NCBI GenBank assembly: GCA_028284155.1 | Contig: JANQSF010000010.1 | Coordinates: 83,351-147,350, forward strand | DNA from: Phycisphaeraceae bacterium | GTDB lineage: Bacteria > Planctomycetota > Phycisphaerae > Phycisphaerales > Phycisphaeraceae | DNA length: 64,000 bases | Reading direction: 5' to 3' | Part shown: piece by piece, positions 25,603-34,565 of the stretch | Numbering within the stretch: position 1 is the first letter of the stretch | Layout: each line of letters starts with the position of its first letter | Notes under the pieces: generated by a model | Database searches by the model: none | The model's input: only the letters and a program-made list of their open reading frames with translations | Told to the model about the DNA's origin: nothing | Made by a program: the position numbers and the translations under genes

Positions 25603-28265
25603 GGTGACGGCCTCTTGGGTTCATCGGGCTCGGCCGGGGGCGGCGCTTGCGACTTTTCCGGCTTTTCTTGTGGTTCGACTTGTTTCGTGATCTGGAGCAA
25701 CATGCGGTGCGCGTCGCGGTAACGCGGCGCTTCCTCGAGCGCCTTGAGCAAATGACGCTTCGCGGACGGGTCGTCTTTGGCGTGCAGCAGCCGCGCCAGG
25801 GCAAAGTGAACGCCGGCCGGGTCGGGCGTGTCGAGCGTGACCAATGTGCGGTAGGCGTCGATGGCCGTGTCGTGTTCGCCAAGCTCTTCCGCGGCGCGGG
25901 CCAGTCGGCGGTGCGGCTCGGGCAGCAGGGGGTTGACAGCCAACATCTGCTGCGCGTGGTCGCGCACTGCGGACCACTGCTCAGCCTCGGTCGCGAGTTC
26001 CATGAGCCGCATGTACACGTCGACGGCGTCGGCGTCGAGCGTGGCGATGGTTTGAAGCGTCTTGCGCTCCAGTTCGGTCTTGCCCAACTCGCGGTAGAGC
26101 TGCGCGAGCATCGCGTACGCGCTGCCACCGCCCGTCTCCGTCGGGTAGAGTTCGATCGCCTTCGTCAGGACGGCGACTGCTTCGTCGTACCGCTCCTGCG
26201 AGGCGAGCCAACTCGCGTAAACACGCAGGCCGGGGTAGTGGCTGGGGTGATCCTCGACCCACTGCTTCAGCGCATCGGGGTCGCGCTGCACGTCGCGGGT
26301 GAATGCTTCGTCTTCAAAAGTCGCGCCCGGCGCAAGCTGCTCAGCCCGTTTGCGTGCGAAGTCGTCGAACGCCTTATCAATCTGCTTCATCGGGCCCATG
26401 TGGTTCTCGATGGCCTGATTGATATAGATGCCCTTGCCCAGGTCTTGCAGAACGGCCCGCAGTTTCTCCAAGCCAAACTCTTGGATCATGTACTCGACGA
26501 CGAGCGACGACTCGTAGTACGCGAAATTCAGGTGCAGGCCGCTCTTGGGTCGCAGGAACGCGGCGCTGAGTCGGCTGATCGGCGTCAGCTCGCCGTCCAT
26601 GATCATCTTGCGGTAGCGGGCATTCATCGCCTGCCCCCACGTCTTGTTCGCCTGCTTCTCCTCGTACACGCTGATGCCCTCGCTCAGCCAGCGCGGCATC
26701 TTGTTGTTCGTCAGGTTCAGCGTGACGACGTGGCAGAACTCATGCCATAAGACCGCCTCCCAGTTGCTCGGCGACGCGCCCTGCGACGCCGGGCTGTTGG
26801 CCGTCACGACGTTGCCGAAGCAGACGCCTAGATACCCCACGCCGCCCGGCAGGCCGAACGTGCGGATGGCGAAGTCCTTCTGATCGGGAAAGATCTCGAC
26901 CGTCACCGGCCCGTCAAGTGTCAGGCCGTACTTGTCGCACAACGCTCTCTTGGCGCGGTGCAACAGCGCCATGACGCGTCGGCCGTAAATCTTCGCTTCC
27001 GACGCGCTCATGCGGACGATGAAGTCGTCGTCGCGCAACGTCGTGAACTCGGCCATGCGGTCGTGCAGGGTGACCAAGTTGAACGCGACCACGTCGTAGC
27101 CGTCGTCTTCGTAGACGGCGTGGACGAGTTTCCAGCCTTCTTCGACGTTGCCTAGTCGCAGCAGGTCTTGCGCCAGTTGCTTGCGCGCGGGCAGGTAGTT
27201 GGCCTGCATCGCCAGGGCGGCGCGTTGATAGGCGGCGCCCTCACTGAATCGGTAGTTGCGCGACAGCTTTCGGCCGATCAGGTGGTCGACAGCCGGGTCG
27301 TCGGCCCGGCGTCGCAGGGCAAAGTCGCGGTACTCGTGCTCGCCGATCGCGTCGGCGTCGAGGTGCGCAAGCACGGCGAAGTAAGCCCAGGCGCTCGGCT
27401 CGATCGGGTTGACCGCCAGCACCTTGTCGAGCAACTCGACGGCATGCTCGTACCGCTCTGAGTCGATGAAGTGGTCGGCCTGCATGAGCAGCGCGCCGGC
27501 GTAGTTCGGGTTGATCTCCAGCAACTTGTCGAGTGTCTCGGCTGTGCGCGGGCCGTCGCTCGACGCCAGCGCCTGCGCCAGGCCGAACAGCAGATCGGGG
27601 TGCTCCGCGTCGTGCCGCAGACCTCGCTCGAATGCGCGGGCCGCTTCGGCGTCGTCGTTCTTGTCCAGGGCGAGCTGACCGCTGGCCAGGTACGCGTCCG
27701 TGTTCTCTGGATCCAGTTTGATCGCCCGGTCGTAGAGCAGTTCGAGCACCTGCCGGGCGTCGGCCCCCATCGCCAGCGCAACGCGGCCCTGCGTGACCAG
27801 TTCTTCGCTGTCCGAATACCGCCACGGCGCAGCGACGATCATCCGGTTGATCCGCTCGAGCACCAGCAACGCGTCGTGCTTGCGCCCGACGCGTTCGTAC
27901 GCCTCGAACTGCGTGTGCCGCACGAGGATGCTCAGGCTGAATCGCAGCGCCGCCGCGTCGAGCACCTTGATCGCCTCGTTGTCCTGCCCGATCGCCGTGT
28001 GGGCCTTGGCCTTGAGCAGGTACCAGTCGTCGAGGTACGTGCCGTCCTCAATCGCCGCGTCCGCTTCCTTGATAGCGTCGGCGTATCGGCCGTGCCGTAC
28101 GTGGTCGCGGCAGGCCTTGAGGTCGGCCGCCCGGGCGGTTGCGGGGATCAAGAAGAGAAGAATGCCCAACAAACAGGCGAGCGTGCTCAGAAATGCGTCG
28201 GTACGAAAGGTGTCGCTCCCCAATCGATTGCCGCGACTACCCGACCGTACGACAAACGCCATCAA
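25599..28265 (-). CDS. TPR-rich exported protein with central gluzincin (peptidase MA-like) domain
   Basis: 888 residues. Near residues 28-46 LSTLACLLGILLFLIPATARA looks like a signal peptide set behind a basic start. Residues about 50-420 hold tandem TPR-like helices (for example NTDAYLASGQLALDKNDDAEAARAFERGL-type units). A central zinc-peptidase domain has VLWHEFCHVVTLNLT (HEFCH) and, about 20 residues on, WLSEGISVYEE, the glutamate ligand motif of gluzincins such as peptidase MA. Further TPRs fill about 640-870, and the end is Pro/Glu/Lys-rich. The next gene overlaps it by ATGA and encodes DUF4159. Probably periplasmic; substrate unknown. Confidence 0.85.
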   Translation of the reverse strand: MMAFVVRSGSRGNRLGSDTFRTDAFLSTLACLLGILLFLIPATARAADLKACRDHVRHGRYADAIKEADAAIEDGTYLDDWYLLKAKAHTAIGQDNEAIKVLDAAALRFSLSILVRHTQFEAYERVGRKHDALLVLERINRMIVAAPWRYSDSEELVTQGRVALAMGADARQVLELLYDRAIKLDPENTDAYLASGQLALDKNDDAEAARAFERGLRHDAEHPDLLFGLAQALASSDGPRTAETLDKLLEINPNYAGALLMQADHFIDSERYEHAVELLDKVLAVNPIEPSAWAYFAVLAHLDADAIGEHEYRDFALRRRADDPAVDHLIGRKLSRNYRFSEGAAYQRAALAMQANYLPARKQLAQDLLRLGNVEEGWKLVHAVYEDDGYDVVAFNLVTLHDRMAEFTTLRDDDFIVRMSASEAKIYGRRVMALLHRAKRALCDKYGLTLDGPVTVEIFPDQKDFAIRTFGLPGGVGYLGVCFGNVVTANSPASQGASPSNWEAVLWHEFCHVVTLNLTNNKMPRWLSEGISVYEEKQANKTWGQAMNARYRKMIMDGELTPISRLSAAFLRPKSGLHLNFAYYESSLVVEYMIQEFGLEKLRAVLQDLGKGIYINQAIENHMGPMKQIDKAFDDFARKRAEQLAPGATFEDEAFTRDVQRDPDALKQWVEDHPSHYPGLRVYASWLASQERYDEAVAVLTKAIELYPTETGGGSAYAMLAQLYRELGKTELERKTLQTIATLDADAVDVYMRLMELATEAEQWSAVRDHAQQMLAVNPLLPEPHRRLARAAEELGEHDTAIDAYRTLVTLDTPDPAGVHFALARLLHAKDDPSAKRHLLKALEEAPRYRDAHRMLLQITKQVEPQEKPEKSQAPPPAEPDEPKRPSP

Positions 28266-28379
28266 GCGGTCCTTGCACGGGTGACGTCCCGCAATTGTAG
28301 CGAAACGTTCATGTCATGTGAATGTTGCAGCCCGCACACCCCTGGTAAGCAATCGAGCAAAGAGCATGCCACGAGCGGC

Positions 28380-29198
28380 TCACGCGACGGCAAAAACCTG
28401 CCGCAGATAGGCGATCGAATCGCGGGCAATCGTGTCCGCGTCGGGCGTGTAGTCGAACACCTCGACCGACACGAATCCGTCGTAAGACGCGTCGTGTAAG
28501 GCCGACACGATCGGCTCGTAGGTGACCTTCCCCGTGCCCGGCCCGCGGCGGTTCGGGTCGTTGGCGTGGAAGTGGGCCAGCGTGTCGGCGTGGTCGCGGA
28601 TGACCTGCGGGATCGGGTCAGATTCCGTGCTCATCGCCTTGACGTCCAGGTGCAGGCGGCAGGCCGGGTGATCCACCGCAGCGATGATCTTTTCCGTCTC
28701 GTCGGCCGTGACCATGAAATCGCCCTCTTCGGGGCCGAGCGGCTCGAGTGCCAGCGTCACGCCGAGCGGGCCGGCCGTCTCGCTCACGGCCCGAAAGACC
28801 TCGGCTGCGCGGTCGAACGCGTGCTCGTATGTCACGCCCGGTTCGAGGTTGCGCTGCTTCGGGCTGCCGAACACCATGACCCGCCCGCCCATCGCTTTGC
28901 AAAGGTGGGCCAGGTGTTTGAGGAATTCGGTCGTCCGGTCGCGGACCGCGTCGTCGTCCGTCGTGATGTGCAGCCCCGGCGGCTTGACCAGCAGCCAATG
29001 CAGTCCGACGACCTCCAGTCCCGCGTCGGACGCAACCTTCGCGACGTGCTGCGCGTCAGCCTCGGTCAGGTCGCTTGGGTCGTCTTTCAGCGTGAACGGG
29101 GCGATCTCGATCCCGTCATAGCCATGCGACTTGACGGCCGCGCAGACCGTTTCAATGGGCGTGTTCTGCCACGTCTCATTACAGATGGCGAACTTCAT
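28380..29198 (-). CDS. Sugar phosphate isomerase/epimerase family TIM barrel
   Basis: 272 residues from ATG 29198 (MKFAICNETW), supported by AAAGG seven bases upstream. Xylose-isomerase-like/AP endonuclease 2 fold: KSHGYDGIEIAPF, EVVGLHWLL, VTLALEPLGPEEGDFM with the metal-binding Glu, CRLHLDVKAMS with Asp, LAHFHANDPNRRGPG with His, and YDGFVSVEVFDY with the final Glu. These match the set of metal ligands in this family. Such enzymes are abundant in planctomycetes and act on keto sugars or inositol derivatives; the substrate cannot be told. It is separated from the TPR gene by 114 bases and diverges from the polysaccharide operon. Confidence 0.9.
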   Translation of the reverse strand: MKFAICNETWQNTPIETVCAAVKSHGYDGIEIAPFTLKDDPSDLTEADAQHVAKVASDAGLEVVGLHWLLVKPPGLHITTDDDAVRDRTTEFLKHLAHLCKAMGGRVMVFGSPKQRNLEPGVTYEHAFDRAAEVFRAVSETAGPLGVTLALEPLGPEEGDFMVTADETEKIIAAVDHPACRLHLDVKAMSTESDPIPQVIRDHADTLAHFHANDPNRRGPGTGKVTYEPIVSALHDASYDGFVSVEVFDYTPDADTIARDSIAYLRQVFAVA

Positions 29199-29369
29199 GA
29201 GGATGCCTTTCTCAATGATTAAGGGCAGGTCGCCGCATCGCGAGTTTCTGGGTGACGCCGCGCGTGGGTGACGCAAGCTATCACGCGACGTGGTCGCCCG
29301 CAACGGCCTGTTTTTCACCTCCCGACTCCAGCCCGCCCGATACCAATCACGTTGAAGTAGGCCGATAAC

Positions 29370-31751
29370 ATGACGCCTCGCGCGATCAGTACGACCCCCC
29401 AGGCCTCCCAGGCCGCGTCGTCGCCTCCTGTGGAATGCGACTCATCGCTGCCGTATGCGCTGGCGAGCCTCGATCCTGAGCAGGCTCGCGACCTGATTGC
29501 GCGTCAGGCCGACGGTCTCTCGCCCCGTGATCTTCGCTTCGCGGCCGACGCCTGCCTCGCACGTCGTTGGTGGAAGCTGGCGATCGGCCTGTTGACGCGC
29601 GTGCCGGATGACGAAGCCGACCTGATGTTGCAACTCAAGCTTCGGCTGGCTCGAAACCTGGAGGCGATGCGCATCGCCCGGCCGACTGTCCACGACACGC
29701 TGACCGGTTCGACCATCCCGTTGGCCGACGCCACCGCGCGTGTCCGTTACCGCGTGATGGAATGCCCGTCAGGCCTGATGACCTTGGCCGACTGTGCCAA
29801 CCCCAATCAGCCGATGGTCCTCTCACCCGCGGGCGACCCGGCCCACGGCCTGCGACAGGTCGTGGGGAGCCTGAGCGCAGCGATGAAGAGCGGTTCGGCC
29901 TTGGGCCTGTGCGGCCTCGGCGACGGATACCTGCTCAGCCACCTTTCCCGCAACCCGCCCGACCTGTTCATGGACCAGCAGCAGGTCGTTCATGTAATCG
30001 AGCCCGACCCGCATCTGCTGGTCATGTGCTTTGCATTGCACGACTACACCGGCCCGAGCGGGCCGATCGCCGACGAGAGGTTCCGCTGGTACGTCGGCCC
30101 GGGTTGGTCGTCGGACTATCGCGCCGCCGTCTTCGCCGACACGATGCTTCCGCCGCCGGTCACCTGCGTTCAGGTCGGTCCGACCGCCAGTGCGATCAAG
30201 TCGGTAATCGACCGCGTGACCGTTGAGTACGACCAACTCTGCGAGCGGCTCCGCCTGAAGGTCCGCACACGCGACGCCTCCCGCTCAACTGACGAGTTGA
30301 TCGACCTGTTCAGCGACGACCCGCCGCGTCGGCCGCGCGTTTTGCTGTTGACCAGCCGGTTCACCACCGTCCTGCAGTACGCGACACGTGACGCGGCCGC
30401 GGCGTTCACGCAGCTCGGTTGGGACACGCACACCATCATCGAGCCTTCCCCCCGCCATCGGCCGATGCACCTGGCCATGCTCGAACAGCTCGACGCGTTC
30501 GACCCCGACGTCGTGTTCATGATCGACCACTTACGTCGCGAGCAGGGCCAACTCCTGCCGCCGAACATCCCCGTCATCACGTGGGTGCAGGACCACCTGC
30601 CCAACCTGACCAGCCGTGAAGCCGCCGCGAGCATCACGCCGCGCGACTTCATCCTCACCTTCGCTTCGCCCCTGTTCATCGACCAGCACGGCTACCCGCC
30701 GACGCAGTGCATCGACGTGCCGATGATGTGGACGAGCGCACTCAAGCGGCGCGACGAAGATACGTCGCAAACAGGCGACGACCTGGTTTATGTCTCGAAT
30801 GTCAGCGGCGTGCCGAGCGAGTTGGCTGCGCGGATTGTCGACGACGCCGCAGGCTCAACGGCCGACCTGACTCGAGTGTGTGTTGAATGTCTGCTTGCGC
30901 TGTACGAGGCCGGCGACGCCGTTCCAACGCTGCACGACCTGCGCGCGCTGGTTGGTAAATGTGACGCATCAAATCTCAATGCGCAATCGGTTGAAGATGT
31001 CGTGCAACGGCTCTGGAACCCGCTCAACATCGCGTTGTATCGGCAGCAGGCATTGGGCTGGGTGGCCGAGTCGGCTGATGCACTAGGGCTATCGCTGGCA
31101 TTGTTTGGTCAAGGGTGGGAGAACAATCCGAGATTCGCGGCGTTCGCGCGCGGGCCGGTCGAGCACGGCAAGGCGTTACAGGGCGTGACACGGCTGGCGA
31201 AGGTCAGCCTCGTGCTCGAGCCGTACCCGTGTTTTGTGCACCACCGCATGCTTGACGGGCTTGCGGCCGGCGGTTTCATGCTTGTGCGTGACCATCCGGC
31301 AAACAGGTTGCTACAGCGCTTGGCCAACAAATTGGACGACGACCGCTTGTGTGACGTGCAGTCGCGGGACGACGCGCTCCGCGCCGTCGCGGACGATCAG
31401 CGTGACGCGCTGGAGGCGCTGATTGACGAAGCGGCGGGCCTTGACTTCAGCAACGCCGCGGACCCCGTCCGACAGGTGCGCTGCTGGCAGCGGGCCGGCG
31501 CAATCGTCGCTCAGTCGCAGGCCTTGCCGCGCCTCGATGAGGTGACCTTTGCCGGCCCGGCCCAATGCCGAGCGCGGATCGAATCGCTCATCAACAACCC
31601 CGCGGCGCGACGCACGATCTGCGACGCGCAGTGGGCAAACGTCAAAGACCGACTGACCTTCAATGCGGGCTTGCGACGGGTCGTTTCGCAGATGCGTGAA
31701 CGACTTGCAGCCGAGGCCGGGTCGGTCGAGCAGGATCGGTCGGCTGCGTAG
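29370..31751 (+). CDS. CgeB-like glycosyltransferase with N-terminal extension
   Basis: 793 residues. The first about 310 residues are unassigned (DLIARQADGLSPRDLRF, VHVIEPDPHLLVM). From about 325 the sequence follows a CgeB/spore-coat-type glycosyltransferase of GT-B fold: RPRVLLLTSRFTTVLQYATRD, FDPDVVFMIDHLR, IPVITWVQDHLPNL, and in the C-terminal half LALFGQGWENNP, VSLVLEPYPCFVHHRMLDGLAAGGFMLV, the nucleotide-sugar-binding half. It should transfer a sugar in a cell-surface glycan or glycoprotein. It opens the plus-strand operon that supplies sugar-modifying enzymes. The long N-terminal part may bind the acceptor; this is inference. Confidence 0.75.
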   Translation: MTPRAISTTPQASQAASSPPVECDSSLPYALASLDPEQARDLIARQADGLSPRDLRFAADACLARRWWKLAIGLLTRVPDDEADLMLQLKLRLARNLEAMRIARPTVHDTLTGSTIPLADATARVRYRVMECPSGLMTLADCANPNQPMVLSPAGDPAHGLRQVVGSLSAAMKSGSALGLCGLGDGYLLSHLSRNPPDLFMDQQQVVHVIEPDPHLLVMCFALHDYTGPSGPIADERFRWYVGPGWSSDYRAAVFADTMLPPPVTCVQVGPTASAIKSVIDRVTVEYDQLCERLRLKVRTRDASRSTDELIDLFSDDPPRRPRVLLLTSRFTTVLQYATRDAAAAFTQLGWDTHTIIEPSPRHRPMHLAMLEQLDAFDPDVVFMIDHLRREQGQLLPPNIPVITWVQDHLPNLTSREAAASITPRDFILTFASPLFIDQHGYPPTQCIDVPMMWTSALKRRDEDTSQTGDDLVYVSNVSGVPSELAARIVDDAAGSTADLTRVCVECLLALYEAGDAVPTLHDLRALVGKCDASNLNAQSVEDVVQRLWNPLNIALYRQQALGWVAESADALGLSLALFGQGWENNPRFAAFARGPVEHGKALQGVTRLAKVSLVLEPYPCFVHHRMLDGLAAGGFMLVRDHPANRLLQRLANKLDDDRLCDVQSRDDALRAVADDQRDALEALIDEAAGLDFSNAADPVRQVRCWQRAGAIVAQSQALPRLDEVTFAGPAQCRARIESLINNPAARRTICDAQWANVKDRLTFNAGLRRVVSQMRERLAAEAGSVEQDRSAA

Positions 31752-31790
31752 TCAGCGGACCCACAACGTGGGGGCCAACCACACCGCGAC

Positions 31791-33485
31791 GTGCAGCCGC
31801 GCACGTCGCACGTTGCCGTATGGAGCACCCGCGTGAGCCGCGCGTCGCAACTGGTCAAACCGCTCAAGCCTTTGACGCCCAGCGCGCCGGTCGCCGTATC
31901 GACGCCGCCGGCACGCACGGGGCCGCCGCAAGGTCAGGGCAAGATCCACTCGTTGGCCGAATTGGCTGAACGCCTGCCGCCCATGCGCACCGGCAAGACC
32001 GTCGTTCACTGTCACGGCGTGTTCGACCTGCTGCATATCGGCCATATCCGCCACCTCGAAGAAGCCCGGTCGATGGGCGACCTGCTGGTGGTGACGGTCA
32101 CGCCCGACCGATTCGTCAACAAAGGCCCCGGCCGACCCGCGTTCGGCGAACGGCTGCGAGCCGAGGCGCTGGCCGCGCTGAACTGTGTCGACTACGTGGC
32201 GATCAACACCGCGTCCAAGGGCGACGTGCCGATCAGAGCACTGCGGCCCGATCTATACGTCAAAGGGCCGGATTATAAAGACGCGCAGCGCGACCAGACC
32301 GGCGGTATCTCGATCGAGCGCGAGGCTGTCGAGTCGGTCGGCGGCAGACTAGTCATCACCGAAGACGTCTCATTCAGTTCATCAACACTAATCAACCGTT
32401 ATCTCGACCACCTTTCGGACGACGTGCGCCGGTACACCGCCGCGTTCGCCGAGCGTTTCACCATCGACGACGTGCTCGGCAGCCTCGAGGCCGCGCGGGC
32501 GCAGCGCGTGTTGATCGTTGGCGAGGCGATCATCGACGAGTACCAGTACTGCGAGGCGATCGGCAAGTCGTCGAAAGAGCCGACGCTGGCTGTCAAGCAA
32601 CGCGAAGTCGAGCGTTTCGCCGGCGGGGCGGTTGCTGTAGCAAACCACGCCGCTCAGTTCTGCGACCACGTTGGCCTGTTGACCGTGCTGGGCGAACGCA
32701 AGCCCACCGGCGACTCGGTGGTCGCGACCGACCCCGACCGCGACGCGGCGTTTGTCCGCGACAGCCTCGACCCGCGCGTGGACGCGACGTTCATTCGTCG
32801 GCCGGACGCGCCGACGATCGTGAAGCGGCGATACGTTGACAGCTACTTTTTTCACAAGCTGTTCGAGGTCTATCAGATCGAAGACTCGCCGATGGTCGGC
32901 CCGGCCCGCGATGCGCTTTGTCACACGCTGGACACGACGTTGGCCGACTACGACGCCGTGATCGTCCTCGACTTCGGCCACGGCATGATTGGGCGTGAGG
33001 CTGTCACGTTGTTGTGCGACAAGTCGCCTTGGCTGGCGGTCAACGCGCAGTCGAACGCGGGCAATCTTGGCTACCACACGGTCAGCAAGTACCCGCGGGC
33101 CGACTACGTCTGTGTCGCGGAAAAGGAAATGCGGCTCGAAGCCCGCGACCGCGGCGGCGACCTGCGCCGCATCATCGAACAGGTCGCCGCTCGACTGAAT
33201 GCGCGGCATGCGGTCGTGACACGCGGGTCGCATGGGTGTCTGTGCTACGAACGCGATGAGGGCTTCAGCGAAGCGCCCGCCCTGGCCGATCAGGTTCGCG
33301 ACCGCATGGGCGCAGGCGACACGTTCCTGAGCGTGACCGGCCCGCTGCTCGCGGCCGGCGCGCCGATGCCCATCACTGCGCTCGTCGGCAACGCGGCGGG
33401 GGCGCAGGCCGTCGCGACCGTCGGCCACCGAACGTCACTGGACCGTGTCGGTTTGATCCGGCATTTGGAGTGTTTGCTTAAGTAA
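31791..33485 (+). CDS. Bifunctional nucleotidyltransferase-sugar kinase, HldE-like with swapped domains
   Basis: 564 residues. The N-terminal domain is a cytidylyltransferase-like fold with HGVFDLLHIGHIRHLE (HIGH at about 82-85), VTPDRFVNKGPGRP and the KGPDYKD motif. The C-terminal domain is a PfkB/ribokinase-type kinase: RVLIVGEAIIDEYQY, FAGGAVAVANHA, and the catalytic VRDRMGAGDTFLS near residue 505. Both halves resemble the two parts of HldE, which makes ADP-glycero-manno-heptose, but in HldE the kinase comes first. The start is uncertain: GTG at 31791 or GTG at 31833; the first about 50 residues are Pro/Ala-rich. Predicted to phosphorylate and activate a heptose-like sugar for this operon; exact sugar unknown. 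Confidence 0.85.
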   Translation: MQPRTSHVAVWSTRVSRASQLVKPLKPLTPSAPVAVSTPPARTGPPQGQGKIHSLAELAERLPPMRTGKTVVHCHGVFDLLHIGHIRHLEEARSMGDLLVVTVTPDRFVNKGPGRPAFGERLRAEALAALNCVDYVAINTASKGDVPIRALRPDLYVKGPDYKDAQRDQTGGISIEREAVESVGGRLVITEDVSFSSSTLINRYLDHLSDDVRRYTAAFAERFTIDDVLGSLEAARAQRVLIVGEAIIDEYQYCEAIGKSSKEPTLAVKQREVERFAGGAVAVANHAAQFCDHVGLLTVLGERKPTGDSVVATDPDRDAAFVRDSLDPRVDATFIRRPDAPTIVKRRYVDSYFFHKLFEVYQIEDSPMVGPARDALCHTLDTTLADYDAVIVLDFGHGMIGREAVTLLCDKSPWLAVNAQSNAGNLGYHTVSKYPRADYVCVAEKEMRLEARDRGGDLRRIIEQVAARLNARHAVVTRGSHGCLCYERDEGFSEAPALADQVRDRMGAGDTFLSVTGPLLAAGAPMPITALVGNAAGAQAVATVGHRTSLDRVGLIRHLECLLK

Positions 33486-33514
33486 TTCATTCAGCCAATC
33501 ACGGGAAGGCGGCG

Positions 33515-34546
33515 ATGCATCCATCGATACAACAAGTACTCGTCACCGGCGGCGCCGGCTACGTCGGCTCGGTCCTCGTGCCCAAGCTCCTGGCCGATGG
33601 CCGGCACGTGCGCGTCATCGACTGGTATCTCTTTCATCACGACCCGCTCGCCGACTACGTCAACGACCCACGCCTCGAGCAAGTGCGCGGCGACATCCGT
33701 GACGAGGTCGCGTTGCGACGTGCGTTGCAGGGTTGTGACGCGGTGATTCACCTCGCTTGCGTCGCTAACGACCCGTGCTTTGAACTCGACCCGCAGTTGA
33801 GCAGGTCGATCAACTTCGACGCGTTCGAGCCCCTCGTTCGGCTGGCCAAGGAGGCGGGCGTTAAGCGTTTTATCTACGCTTCGACGTCGAGTGTCTATGG
33901 CGTCAGCGACGAGCCGGAGGTCACAGAAGACCACCCGCTCGTGCCGATCACGGATTACAACCGGTTCAAGGGCATGTGTGAGCCGGTGTTGTTTGATCAC
34001 ACGTCGTCGGATTTCGTCGGCACGGTCATTCGCCCGGCCACGGTCTGCGGCATCTCGCCGCGGCAACGGCTTGACCTGACGGTGAACATCCTCACGACGC
34101 ACGCCGTCGAGCGCGGCCGAATCACCGTGTTTGGCGGGTCTCAGCAGCGGCCGAACATCCACATCGACGACATCACCGACCTCTATGCGAGGCTCTTGCG
34201 TGAGCCGGCCGACCGCGTCGCCGACCGCACATGGAACGCGGGTTACCAGAACATGCGCGTTGATGAGATCGCGCAACTCGTCCGACGGGTGGTGCTCGAG
34301 GCGTGTCCCGACGTGAACGACATCGCCATCGACACGACGCCGAGCGACGACCTGCGCTCTTATCACATCTCGTCGAAGCGGATTGAACGTGATCTTGGTT
34401 TTCGGCCGAGGCACACGATTGAAGACGCCGTACGCGAAGTGACGGGTGCGCTGCTGGCCGGTGACCTGCCGGGGGCATTGGAAGACCCGCGTTACTACAA
34501 CGTCAAGACGATGAAGGCGCAGTTGGCGTCGTTGCTTGCGGCGTGA
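33515..34546 (+). CDS. NAD-dependent epimerase/dehydratase (SDR, extended)
   Basis: 343 residues. Rossmann motif VLVTGGAGYVGSVL at the start, an acidic residue after beta-2, VIHLACVANDP, FIYASTSSVYGVSD, and the catalytic YNRFK (Tyr-x-x-x-Lys) near 147. RPATVCGISPRQRLDLTVN and PNIHIDDITDLY are typical of nucleotide-sugar epimerases and dehydratases. A GGGAAGG box stands close before the ATG. It probably epimerises or oxidises the activated sugar made by the preceding bifunctional enzyme, 29 bases upstream. Substrate not assignable. Confidence 0.9.
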   Translation: MHPSIQQVLVTGGAGYVGSVLVPKLLADGRHVRVIDWYLFHHDPLADYVNDPRLEQVRGDIRDEVALRRALQGCDAVIHLACVANDPCFELDPQLSRSINFDAFEPLVRLAKEAGVKRFIYASTSSVYGVSDEPEVTEDHPLVPITDYNRFKGMCEPVLFDHTSSDFVGTVIRPATVCGISPRQRLDLTVNILTTHAVERGRITVFGGSQQRPNIHIDDITDLYARLLREPADRVADRTWNAGYQNMRVDEIAQLVRRVVLEACPDVNDIAIDTTPSDDLRSYHISSKRIERDLGFRPRHTIEDAVREVTGALLAGDLPGALEDPRYYNVKTMKAQLASLLAA

Positions 34547-34565
34547 TTAGCGAACGGTGGACGCA

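Noticed and set aside
31791..33485. LPS inner-core heptose synthesis
   Set aside because: No other core genes (gmhA, hldD, waaF) nearby and the domain order differs; a glycan-specific sugar is more likely.
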